Source: Pycnococcus provasolii
Lineage: Eukaryota > Chlorophyta > Pseudoscourfieldiophyceae > Pseudoscourfieldiales
DNA: 64,000 bases
NCBI GenBank assembly: GCA_049487715.1
Contig: CP150585.1
Coordinates: forward strand, 124,001 to 188,000
Direction: 5' to 3'
Shown: positions 50,901-63,433 of the stretch, in pieces
How the letters are laid out: every line of letters starts with the position of its first letter
Numbering within the stretch: position 1 is the first letter of the stretch
Program-made: the position numbers and the translations under genes
Notes under the pieces: model-generated
Told to the model about the DNA's origin: nothing
What the model saw: only the letters and a program-made list of their open reading frames with translations
Database searches by the model: none

Positions 50901-53900
50901 TGAATAGCGCAAGCAGCTCCGCAACGGCGGACACGGTTGCACGAGCCTTTAAGACGCGTGATCGTGCACCGATCTGCGTTGGATGGGTGCTCGTTGCTCA
51001 TATCCCAGCACAGGATGCCAACGCTAGGTCACTTCGATGGAAATGGCGATGGCTTGCCGTTTTCGCCGAAGGATATGTGCAGGTGCGTCGGAAAGCTAAG
51101 ATGAGGTCACTTCCTGAACTAGTCGTCGATCTTAGGGAATGCCAGCCGAGCCAAGGATCTTCGTCCGCGACGATTCATTTGCATTCCACAGGTGCTAGAC
51201 AAGCGAATGCAGCTCGTCAGGAAGTTGACGTTCTGCTCTACGTTGGCGACAGCAATGTCAGCGCTTGGATGAGCAAACTTCTCGCCGCGAGAAGGTATGC
51301 TCTAGGAATTCAAGCTGCCGCATCAAGCAGCGACACTGTCATGGCTGAGGCAATACGCGGCGTTCTGACGCCGCGTCGATCTCGAAATGCTAACCCACAA
51401 AATGCAGACGAAAGTGCTGTTGGTCAAGGAATGACATCGCCAATGTCGTCTCCCAGAAGTGAGGGAGGCGGCATGTTAGAGTCGGAGGCGAGTTCCCCGA
51501 CCATTCACGCAGATGACGACGATGACGAACATGACCTCACAGGACCGCTGGATCTCGCGCCAGACGAGGATGAGCGTCCAAAGCAGGAGCCTCTCATCGT
51601 TTACGTGCAGGCTTCACTCGACAGTCTCACTGCGGATGTTCTCGCCGACACCGTCGACGAAACCGTCGGTGGCAGCGAAGACGATACATCTCGCACCGTG
51701 CTTATCGGGTGTAATCTCCGCGGCGTGAAGTTCCACGGCACGAGTGGCGCGTCGTCGGAGGTACGATCTGAATCATGGACGCTGTCTAGTGAGATGTTGA
51801 GGGTGTACGATCGAGTGAAGGGCGTGCCTCGCACGTTGCTTGCGATGCATATTAGCGATAGCGGCGGATCTACGGATAGCACCGCGGCGCTGGTGGCGAG
51901 ATGGGGGCATCGCTACGAGATGAAAGGTGAGGATGTGATTGGATGCTTTGGGGCAGATGTGGAGGTGCATACGTTTGAGGCGCACTGGCACCCTCGCTCT
52001 GTTGTCACGTCGTTGGCGCTGTGGAGAAAGCTCAAGATTGCTTGGGAGAGCGGGGGCTCGCATACACAAGCTTCGACTGAGCTCGATAGAGCGGCGGGCT
52101 CGAGCTCGACATCAGACGTGGAAGATGTGGCTGAATTCAGGCGCACTGTCGCAGATCTTGAGCACAGCCTTGCGCGACCACCTACGCCCGAGATTCTCGC
52201 CAGCGTATTCCTTAGACAAACTGGGGATGTGCTCGACGACGTCACAATCTCGAACATTCTCGAGCTGAGTCATTCGGTACAATTTACGTCCGCACTTATT
52301 GGACTGCATGACGGCAATGGGCATCCGGTGGTGCGTCTGCTCGTGGGTGGTGGGGTGGTGAAGGCTCTCGTGTGCGATGCCGACGACACATTCGAGCTCA
52401 GGGGAGAGTGCCGCAGCCTAGAACTCGTCGACGCCGGCGAGCAGGGTGCGCTGTATCCAATCGCCCTCGAGGTTAGCAACGAGTCGGAGGCTGAACTTAC
52501 CGCCGGTGCGCGTTTTCAGTATCAAAGCCACAGCAGGCACGCCTGGGACTGGCCTGGATACGATGGCAGTATCGTCGTTGATATTCGTCAAGCAAAGATC
52601 TGCCTGCTCACGCGATTTCTTCAGGACAGCTACTTTCACCCTCGCTGGTACCCGGATGAGTGGAGAGAAGTTGGTACGACAGCTTCAGCGAATGCAGCGA
52701 GCGGTGAAGGCAGCACTGTTGCAAGTGCGGATTCACGCGCACGCGAGAAATCGACCTCGCAGGAACCTGGCACGTACGCCGACGTTCTTCTTGCACTGCG
52801 CAAGCGCCTTAAGATTGATGTGAACATTCCCGAGGCGGAAATCGCCGTGCCAGTGGCGTCCTTTTCTCCAAAGGGCGTCGTGCTCCGATGTCAGACAAGT
52901 GCCTCGTGCTGCTACACCGTGCAGAATTGCACGGTGACGTCGGATGAAGCGAGCGGGGCTAGCTCAAGCACGCTGTTCTGGACTCCGGGATGCGACACGT
53001 ACCGTTGGACGATCAATTTAGATGACTGCGACATGGGAACATATCAGAAAGGCTCTGACGCGCCACCTGTTCCCATGATCTCAACGTCAGGCTTGTCGGT
53101 CGAAATTGACGTGCCAAGCGATGAGCCGGCAGTGCAAGCATGCACACTAAACGCTAAGCATGACGGGGGTGTGACTTTTCGTGACACATGTGACGACGTG
53201 GGGGCCTGCATCGCACACCGCCTCGGAGTAAACGTTGCACCAGCCGCATCACGCCCCCCCATTTTCCGCACGACGGTTCGAGCGCCTGCGCTACTTCATG
53301 CCATCGCAAATGATGCGCAGTACCAGCTCATCGTGGGCATCTTTAACTGGAATCTATGCGAGTCGAGCGTAATTGGCGACACTGAGGGGAGAAAAACAAA
53401 CGTGGGTACAAATGGTGGCAGTCAGGAGGACATCGACGAGAGCACGGGCAATACGGCCAGGAATGAGCATCGGAACGGCGTCAAATTTGCGGGACTGTTT
53501 GAGGACACCCACGCAGCAGCAGCTCCGCGCGGTGCTGCCTCAGGGCAGATCGTCGACACCTTGTATGTGGTCGATATTGCGAGCATTCGCATCGACGCGC
53601 TTATGAGCTGGGACCAGGAGGTGAAGGGCAACGCTCTGCTGACGCTCGCTTCAGAGGATGCGCGCGTCGTGGTGCGAAAGTATCGCGCAAGTGATGAGAA
53701 AGGCAATTTGCTAATTGAATGCAACGCGTCTTTTCGAACGCTATTTGCGAGAAAGGCTGGTGCGAAGGACGACGACCCACCTCTCGTGTCATTCGCACGG
53801 CGCGAAAGCAAGGATGCTGCCGCGGAGAAGGAGGAGGACTCCGGTACCAGCGTCGTTGCGAGTTCAGCGGACGCAGATTCCGAGATGATATCTCAAGATG

Positions 53901-56900
53901 AACCTACGGCTGCTGATGCCTCCCGCGAAAGTCCCTTCTCTGATGATTCTGGCGCATATATCATGGGTCAGACGGCGCTTGATCTACGCTACTTTCGCAC
54001 GGTTGATATGAACGCGCGTCTTGCCCTGCTGTTCCGCGACCCCGATGTACTCGCTGATTGGGGCGCCCTCATGAGTCTACTGAGTTGGCTCGGCCGTGGC
54101 GCTTATTCTGAGATGCCACCAACAGATCGGCATGTTGCTGCTAATGTGGTTTGCGCATGCAATGGCGAGGGTGCCGTTCTCTCCGCCTTTGGCGCGGCGC
54201 ATACGACAACACTGAGTCGCGGCGCCGTTCTCTCGTACACGGTTGGTGGGCCTGGCGGCTTACTCGTCGAGGCGAGCTTGCCCGCATGTCGGTTGCACTT
54301 CCTTCCCGAGCAGCGTTCAAAAAGGAAGACCGCCGCCAGCGGATTCGTCGCTGAAGGGCGCGTTGAAATTAGCTACGCCAGTATCCGCGATGAGCGTGTC
54401 TATGCAACTGACGTGCAGGGCCTGTCGCTTTGGCGCGCCGAGTTGTCCTTAGGTTCTGATGTTCTCAAAAGCAGTATTGTCGCCCTGGGCCGAGCGGTGT
54501 TGCATGCATCTGATCTTACGTACACGAACAAGTGGACCGTGCGTGAGAGCGGTCTGTCAACAGCCTCGCGGCAAAGTTTGACAAGTTCGCCGCTTCAGTT
54601 TGCGCTTTCGTATGAAGACGTGGTGACTTCTGTGAAATGTGCTCGCCGGCTCGCCTCCCCGAGCGTCGAGCGTGCGGGAACACAACCGGACAATGTTTGG
54701 GGAGCAACAAATCCCAACGCCGAGGACAGCGAGGAAGAGAGCGCTGCCTCAAGCGGGGCTGGGACGTTTTCGATGGCTCTTGAGGGTCTTGATGCGACGG
54801 CCATCGACGACTTTGAGGGACGGTGGACTCCGCTACTTCGCGTGCGAATGTTGCACCTCGCCATCCGCTTCATGAGTCAGGGCGGCGACCATGGCGGTGC
54901 GATGGGAACTGCGGACTCTCTGATTGAGATTGAAGCTTTTGCACCTCATGTCGGTGGGTGGGAGCAAATTTTGCAGAGTTGGCGCGTCGATGCGAACTAC
55001 ACCACGGTCACCAAGGCGGCTAGTGCATCCCCCAGGCGCGGCTCACAACGACCGACGACAGCTCGCAAGGCGCGCTCGGAGATTCGCATCGAATCGGGGC
55101 CTGCGCACCTGACAATTAGCCGCGATATCCTGCGTGTGCTCACGTTCGCCGTGTACAGCTGGTCGAAAGACACCCGCCTGCTTCGTCGTGCGAAGGAGGA
55201 GGGGCAGCGCGAGCGAGAAGCTTCGATAGTGGCTCGAAAGGACGTCGCGGAGAATCAAGTGAAGCGGACGAGCAGCGTGGGTAAGGCTGCGGACGCAGAA
55301 AAGGCGGCTGACGGACGCATTCGCGCGTTTCACCCTGTGCTAGTGTGCAGCGCGCTTCGCGAGATGGCGTGCGTCGCTCCGACCTCCAATCTCACAACTG
55401 AACTTGCACTCGAGGTGCCTGGTGGCGAGACAATTCCGCTAGGAGTTGACATCCTACACGACATGGAAAATTCGACAACAACGCTGTCGCAGCCAAGCAC
55501 GAGTCACTCGATTCGACGCAACCACTCGTCGAAATCGCTGATGGCGAATGTCGCCGGCCCCATGGCAACGAAGGTGTCGTTATCTCTTGATGGCTATGAG
55601 GCGATCACCGCCGGCTTAAACATCACCGGCGAGGATGCGAGCGGATCCGGGCATCGCATGCAGCGCATTAGCAGCGTTGCCACGCCGGGAGATGCTTCGA
55701 ACGGGGGCTGTGGCAGTGCCAACGCCACCGCCTCAGATACATCTACCTCAGCCGCAGGTGTGATGCAGTCGAGGCGCTCAAGTCGAGTGGAGTCCGTGGG
55801 AATGGATGGTCGTCGCCGGTCTAGCACGACAGGTACCGTGATGACAGTCGGCCGAATAGAAACGCACGATGTTAGCAGCCCGCTGTGGTGTCCCAAGCTT
55901 TTCACGCACGTACAACTTGAGATGGGACGACGCGTGCTGTGGCTGTTGCCTCAATTTTCAGTCAAGAACTGCGCGGGACACGCGCTTCGCGTGACGTACC
56001 ACCCGTCCGATGACGAGGTGGTCGATCTTGGGGTCTTGCCACCCGACGGGAATGTTCCGCTTCCTATTGACGTTGGGTGCGTGGGAAGCCGTTCCACGAT
56101 CCTTTTCCGACGCGAAGTGGATAGAGATGGTGACAGCGAAAGCAGCGAAGTCGGCAACGTCGAGATTCCAATGTCGGAAGTTGTGGGCGCGTACCTGGAC
56201 GAAATCATCACCGTGCTCCAGCAGGGTAGCTACTGCGCGCTGTCGCAGCCAATCAGCGCATCAGGAGCGGGGTCGTCACTTGTTTCTCCTACTGGGCGTG
56301 GAGGAGGCTCGATCGTCTCTCGGGAAATCGTCGGGCACGTCCGCAATGGATACGCTCATGGCGGCGTCATTATCCGACGACGGCACGGGATCCGCCGCGG
56401 CACCAGCATCCAGTACGTCCACACCGCGATCTACCCCTCCGTCTACGCCGGCGAGTGCCAGAAGCTCGGGCGATGCTAGGAATCCGTTCAAGGCGGCGAT
56501 GGATTCGTCTCCTTTCTCTTCGCGTGCTAAAGCGGTGCCTGCCATGGCTGATGCAACGCTTGTACGACGTGCGGCTTCGCAGATCGGTACCGCCCCCCTC
56601 GTTCTTACGCTGCATGCGCCATTTCACTTTGTGAGTGAGCTTCCAGTGACCGTGGCTTTCTCGCTTTTATGTCTGCCCGCGCCGCCCGGCGACGGTGGCA
56701 GTGTGGAAACGTCAATTCGATATCCATCCGAGCATGGCGGCACGGTTCAGCCTGGCGGGATTTCGCACGTAACGTCTTGTGACATACGGGAGAATCGTCA
56801 GCTGCTTTTGCGCGTCCGGGCGCTTGCGCCAAGCGTGAGTGGTGGTGGTGGTGGTGGTGGTGGTGATGGTGATGGTGGTGGCATTGCAACGTCGCCGTCG

Positions 56901-59879
56901 ACAGCGACAAGTCCACGCGATGCAATTGCATTCCACGGAATTCCGTGGTCCGACTACGTTCCCGTGGCGGCGCAGGGTGTGATCGCGGCTCGACGCGTTA
57001 CAAGCCTGCTTTGTCCCATCGGAAATCGCTCAATTCGTGTGCACTTGGAGGTGAAACGCGAACCTCACGGCGGGCTGAGTTGCCGCGTGTGGTGCTCACT
57101 TTGGATTTGCAATGCCACAGGTCTTCCTCTCGAGTGCGCCCCGTGCGTGCCTGCGTCGCATTTCTCGCGCTCCAGTCTCGGCTTTGCAAGCGGCGCAGGC
57201 GGTGCACCCGACGCCGATGAGGTGGAGATGATGCAGAATCCCTCCTCCTCCGCCGCCGCCGGTGGAGGGATGTTTGCCGGTGGGCTGTTTTCATCGCTGA
57301 GAGGTAGTAGCTCGCAGTCTCGGCGCGGGGCTGGGCGCGCGACTGCCGGAGCCGCTCCCCCTCCTCAGCGCATGCCGTCAGCGTCGTCACCCTCACCCGC
57401 AGCTGGCTTGTCGCCGGCACGCGAGAGCGAGGTGGCACCTTTACCCGGGGGCGTTCCTGTCCCTCTATCCTTTCCCGCGGATGATGGTACGGAGGGCGAG
57501 CTGCGGATTCGCGTTCCAGGTCAGCGGCGCTTCAGTTTGCCGCTATGTCCCGAGGAGTGCCGTGCCACACCCTCGTTCGTGAGCCTTCCCGCGGGCGTTC
57601 GCATCTCCGCGGGAGTCAGCCAGGCGTCACGTGCATACCGCCACACAGCTGTTCTTGTCCTTGGTCCACAGCTCTTGATTCGCAATCTTACGTCGCGCCC
57701 GCTTTCCATCTGGCAGTGGAAGCCCGATCACGCCGCCGGCGTTGTGCGCTTCAGTAGTGCGTCGTCGACATCAGCCTTTTCGGTGTCCACGGGCGAGGAT
57801 GCGACATCAATCGGGCAGTACTGGGCCGGTAGCTGGTCGCTTGGCTCGTCACTGAGCGATCGCAGTGTGCGCCAACTCCCGGCTTGGTCGTACGGCGGTC
57901 GCGAGGGCGATCCGGTCGCACTTTCAAAGCTCCCGCCTGTCGCTCAGATTGACGGGCTCGGCGACACGCAGCCTGCCTACGCAGAGGGGCATGTTAGCAC
58001 ATGCCTGCTGCGTGTGAGTCGCACGCAGCCGGCGGGAAGACCGCGCGATGAGGCGGTGGCTGCGTCCGCCGCCTTTGCCGTACATGCGACAGGGGACTTC
58101 CTTCTTCGCGTGCCCACGTCGAACGATGGAATTGACGTTGGAAGCCTCGACGAGGGCGAGTCTAGGAATCTGGTGCTGATTCGTGTTTGCGACGTGCCAT
58201 GTGCATCGACTCGGCTGATTGAGATTCACGACTTCGACCTGGGAAAGCTCGACGCACCTCACCGCGTGGAGAACCAGTCGACGACGCGCACAATATACGT
58301 CAGACAGCGCGGCGTTTCGTCTCAGGGGTGCACCCCTATACGTCTGAAGCCTGGAGAAAGCCGAGCGCTGCGGTGGCCTGCACCGTGGCTGCCACCGGTG
58401 GCAGAAGTGTTCTCGAGCGTCTCGCATGGCAAAGACCAGGGTGTTTACGGCGTTTGCATCGATATGGAAGATCTCGAGGCAGACCCCGTGACATTACGGA
58501 TTGGCAACCACCGTGGATATACAAGTGGTGAAGGTGGCGATCTTATATGTCACGTGGTGCTAAGAGGAGGCAGCCGCATGCTTTCCGTGCGCAATGCCGA
58601 TGCGAGTGACATTTTGTCGTCGTCGTCGTCGTTGTCGTCAATGATGACATCACCTGCTCCCGCAACGCCTGAGATAATTCCTCGATCGATGACGACTGGA
58701 GCTGAAGATGCTATGATAGCGGCTCGCGCGGCTGCTATGTCGTCGGCGACGAGGGCGAGGACGCCGAGTCGCGACTATCGTCCGGCGTCGTCGGCGGCGG
58801 CGATTTCACCACGATCGCCGCGCGGAATTCAGGATGGCGCCGCCTCTGCTGCCACCGCTGCACCCGCACCCGCACCCGCACGCGAGTTGTTCGTCAAGCT
58901 TCGCGCCGCAGGGTTCACTCTCGTCGTGACGGTAGATCGTCGCGACCTGCTGAAACTTGCGTCGACAAATGTGGAGCTGCATCTTCGTCGCTTGCCAAGT
59001 GCCCCCTCGCTGAACTTTGATTACTCCGTCAGAGGATTCTCACTTGATCTGCTCGCGCCAGGCTTAGGAAAGTTTGATCGCCTCGTTGCAGCGGGATCTG
59101 CCATTGACGGCAGCTTCAAGGTTGGCTCTGAGCTGCTCGCGCGTGCCAAATTTCAGCCGGCACTGAGATTAGCGGGAGAGGTTGGGCTAGGACCTGGCGT
59201 CGTGCTGCACCGCATCAAGTGCAGCATCGGCCCCGTTCGTGCTTGGGTGGATGGCGACGGCCTGACAGCTCTCGCGGCGTACCTTCAGGAGGAGGTGTCC
59301 GACTTCTTTGCCGCTCAGAAGCGAATGCAGCAGGCTGCGAAGGAAGCGGTGGTTGTGGAGCATGTCAGCACGTCGAGCATACGTAAGATATGGCAAAGTT
59401 TGCCGTACGCAGCTAGGCTGATGCTAAGCAGTGGTGATGGGAGTGGAGATGGTGAAAGTGGACAGATCGGCGGTGGCGCTTCATCCTCGAATGCCGCTTC
59501 CACGGGGGTATATTGGTACATTGGAGAGGCGGTTGTTGACACGGCAATGATTGAGTGCACCTTGCACGTTGGTTCGCTGAATGCGGATCGCGTCGCATTT
59601 TACTTCCCCGAGCTGAGCCTGAAGCGACTGCTGAGAGCTCCTGATGAGCTTGGCAGCCTCGTTGTGGCACACTACAGATCCGCGATCATCGAGCATTATC
59701 TGGAGCTTTTGAGCGGATTTGTGGCGGGTGGCTTGAAGAGAGCTTTTGGTGCCTTGTTGAAACCATTCAAGTACATGAGTGCCGCCGCGACTGGTGGTGG
59801 TGGACGAAGAAGTCGTGGTGGCGGTGGTGGTGGTGGCGGCGGTGACGCGTCGTCGTCGACGTCGTCGTCGCAAATCTAG
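47978..59879 (+). CDS. VPS13-like bridge lipid-transfer protein; one +1 frame break
   Basis: About 3965 residues over two frames (47978-56479 and up to 59879). Start context and first residues MLDALKRTLVSYIVRTFLSQYI fit the chorein N-terminus of VPS13/BLTP proteins; the beta-rich groove continues for most of the length. A PH-like insert lies at about 1000-1110 (GWVLVAHIP, WRWLAVFAEGYVQVRRK, VSAWMSKLLAARRYA). The SHR-binding/APT1-type region is at about 3150-3500 (PSFVSLPAGVRISAGVSQ, LLIRNLTSRPLSIWQWK), then a C-terminal helical part (LAAYLQEEVSDFFAAQKRM, KRAFGALLKPFKYM). These proteins move bulk lipids between organelles at contact sites. Between about 56290 and 56340 the frame shifts by +1 in a Ser/Gly-rich linker; no suitable intron is seen. 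Poly-Thr, poly-Ser and poly-Gly runs are scattered. Confidence 0.87.
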
Positions 59880-59991
59880 AATAGTAGAATGTGTTGCTGT
59901 TTTTTTGTAGTTGTTTTTAGATTGGCAAATCTAAAATGCTTGTAGTGTACAGTAAGGAATTATAGCTTTAAAAATACAATTATGATTATGA

Positions 59992-60328
59992 TTATGTCGA
60001 CGTCGGCACCCAATACAACACCGTATTCTTGCCATCAAAGGGCAATTCCGCGCGTTGAATATTTTCGTCACGTTCTTGCAGCCAATTGCACAACTGCTCG
60101 TACGTTGAGACACGTGTTCCGTCGCTCAATTTTCGCCGTGGGAATTCGCTCTGGTAGGTGCAACACGGCACGACAGCGAACGGGATGGCGTTCTGTAGTG
60201 CAAACTCCACAAGGTCACCAGCCGCTTGGTCAACGTGCAGTCCCGTGATCAGCGTGCACGATCGGAGCATGTGTCGTGCTTCGTCGAACGACAAGGTGTT
60301 GTTGGTGGTAGTGGTGGCGGTGGTACTT

Positions 60329-60359
<31 letters not shown>

Positions 60360-61161
60360 GGTTGCTCTTCAAACCTTTCGTTGACCAAGCAAGTTTGGCA
60401 CCCTGTTGTACAGCCTGTTCGTAGGCGTGCAAGCCAACGCTCCTTTCTGCATTTCGTACGGTTTGCATGAGCGAAGCATGAAACAGGACGGGCATGTGCG
60501 CAGGTGGTTGCGTTGTTGTTTTTGGTTTCTGCAGGTCCGCCGAAAAGGCGGCGTTGCGGTGATAATGTCCGTGGTGGTACCGTTTGATAAAACTTGCGAG
60601 TGCGAGAGGTCGCGGGTCGACGACAGCGACGTTTTCAATGTTAAGCAGGTTCCTTAGCTGGAATGCGAGCTCCCCCTTTCCTCCCGCGACGTCTAAAACT
60701 GTGGCATCTTTCCGTGCAAGTTGGAACGTTTCTGATAGAAATCTCCTCAAGACTCCTGCTTTATCGCAGTTTCTGATGCGCAGTCGCTTGACGTTTCCTT
60801 GTCCCCGACGTGGTGCGTTGAACACGTGAGCGAGCGCGTTTCGTGCCGAAGGTTCGTGGAGGAACGCGCATGATGATTGAAATGCGCACGTGCCTCGCTG
60901 CATCCAGTGTTTGCAAGGCGGGATGGTGAACGCCGCTTCTGCTCCCACCTGTTGGCAAGACGCGTGCACCCAATGCACGCCTTTCCCAAGTCCGTTGGAG
61001 TTGGAGGCGTGGTCCAGTAGCGGCTTGATCTGCGCGTATCGTTGAATGCGTAACGAGCAGACTGCACACGTGGCGTCGTCTCGCGAGCACGTGTACACGG
61101 TTGGACCTGGCGGCGGTGAAAGCGGAGACCTCCCAGTGGCATCGGTGGTGGCGGACGACAT
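59992..61161 (-). CDS. CCCH zinc-finger, SAM methyltransferase-like protein
   Basis: 389 residues from the ATG at 61161. An N-terminal Cys/His cluster (CAVCSLRIQRY, then GVHWVHASCQ) at about 25-65 is followed by a CCCH finger C-x8-C-x5-C-x3-H (CKHWMQRGTCAFQSSCAFLH). The methyltransferase fold begins near 150 with VLDVAGGKGELAFQLRNLL, then VAVVDPRPLAL, and includes VVPCCTYQSEFPRR near the end; a poly-Ala/Asp/Thr insert sits at about 270-290. CCCH fingers usually bind RNA, so an RNA methyltransferase is a reasonable inference; the target is unknown. The frame is open upstream to 61761 but that part would overlap the FabG gene. It converges with VPS13 (112 bp) and is divergent from FabG. Confidence 0.78.
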
Positions 61162-61208
61162 GAACGTGCCAATCCCAAAAAACCAAAAAGGAAATGGCAA
61201 AAAGTTGA

Positions 61209-61388
61209 AACCCCGAAACGAAACACTGGAAAACCGGTATCCCCCAGGTATCCCCCACAGGGACTTGTGCCCCCCCTTGAGAGCATAGTCTAAGGAGAAC
61301 GAGGGAGGAAAATCACTTGAACAAAACCCACTGGCACTTGGTGGGAGAGGGATCCCCAGGAGAAAACGCACCCCTTGATTGGGGATCC
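61209..61388. promoter_or_regulatory. AACCCCGAAA and GGGGATCC elements in divergent promoter
   Basis: Between start codons at 61161 and 61544: AACCCCGAAA (61209-61218), AGGGATCCCC (61348-61357) and GGGGATCC (61381-61388). All belong to the recurrent element sets. Confidence 0.4.
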
Positions 61389-61468
61389 ACCCCTTGCCAC
61401 TACCGGGTTGTAGCGCTCCCTCCCAAAAGCGACCCGGATCGGGGGATCGAGTGTGTCTGAATGATTGA

Positions 61469-62486
<1,018 letters not shown>

Positions 62487-62536
62487 CAAGCAGGAAAAAA
62501 GGTTTGACGTTCTCACCAATACATTATGCTTTTAAT

Positions 62537-63433
62537 TTAGGGGTGGCGCAGCGCAGCCGCGCGTGACGTGAGCATTTCCGTCTCCTGCTCAAGACAGTAA
62601 GCGCGTGCTGACATGGCTGCACATCGCGTGGCTGCCGCCTCGATGCGTGTCGCGGCAATGCAAGCCTCCTCAAGTTCCTCCTGCACGCACGTCGCTTGAA
62701 GCATGGCGGAGTCCGCGAGTCGACGTGCGGCACCAATGCGAGACTCCTTATTCGCAGCCTGCTCTTTGCACGCGTGCACGGACGCGTGAAGTTCGCACCA
62801 CCGCTGAAACGTTTGCGCTAGTTGCGCCGCCGTCGTCGTCGTCGTCGTCGTTGGCGTGTCTGCTGCGGTGGCAGTAGTCGCACTGCCGGCACCGATCTTG
62901 GAGCAAAGCGCGAGAAGTTTCGCCGCCTGTCGCATGCTCGTCGTCGTAGTCTTCGTGACGTTGGCAGCAAGGTTCGACTCCGTCTGCGCGAGCGCAAGTC
63001 GTGCATCTGCGCTCTGACGAACCGCCGTCGTCATCTGCTCCCTCAGAATTCGTATGCGTTCTTGCGTGACGGATTGTTTTTGTTCATTCTCCTCGAGCAG
63101 GCTTCGTCGTCGCGCGGCGATCGCCTGGAAGGACAGCAGGCGGTTCATGAAGACGTCATTGTTGTTATTGTTATTAATGTTATTCTCCGGGTGCAAAGGA
63201 GGGGCATCCTCAGGCATAGCAGCAGTGGTATCTTCATGTGCGCGTGCGTGGTCGCCATCGTTCGGGAGAATGGGGACGTCTGGGGCTGCTGAGGGGGAAG
63301 AAGAAGGATCATCACCATCTTGGTTTTTCTCCTCCGACTCCGAGGGTGGTACGGCAGTGGTGCCAGGAGAGGGAGAGGCATCCATGGGACTCGTCGGCAG
63401 GAACTCGAACGCGCGGAATGGCGTCGATGACAT
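62537..63433 (-). CDS. Unknown coiled-coil protein
   Basis: 298 residues. The first 95 residues are disordered, Pro/Ser/Asp-rich, with an Asn run just before the coiled coil. From about 95 to 290 the pattern is helical, with many Ala/Glu/Arg/Gln (FQAIAARRRSLLEENEQK, ERIRILREQMTTAVR) and heptad-like hydrophobics, interrupted by a Thr-rich linker at about 190-205. No enzyme motif, signal peptide or membrane segment is seen. No family is recognised. It converges with FabG (50 bp apart), which fits a real gene in this dense genome. Confidence 0.65.
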   Translation of the reverse strand: MSSTPFRAFEFLPTSPMDASPSPGTTAVPPSESEEKNQDGDDPSSSPSAAPDVPILPNDGDHARAHEDTTAAMPEDAPPLHPENNINNNNNNDVFMNRLLSFQAIAARRRSLLEENEQKQSVTQERIRILREQMTTAVRQSADARLALAQTESNLAANVTKTTTTSMRQAAKLLALCSKIGAGSATTATAADTPTTTTTTTAAQLAQTFQRWCELHASVHACKEQAANKESRIGAARRLADSAMLQATCVQEELEEACIAATRIEAAATRCAAMSARAYCLEQETEMLTSRAAALRHP

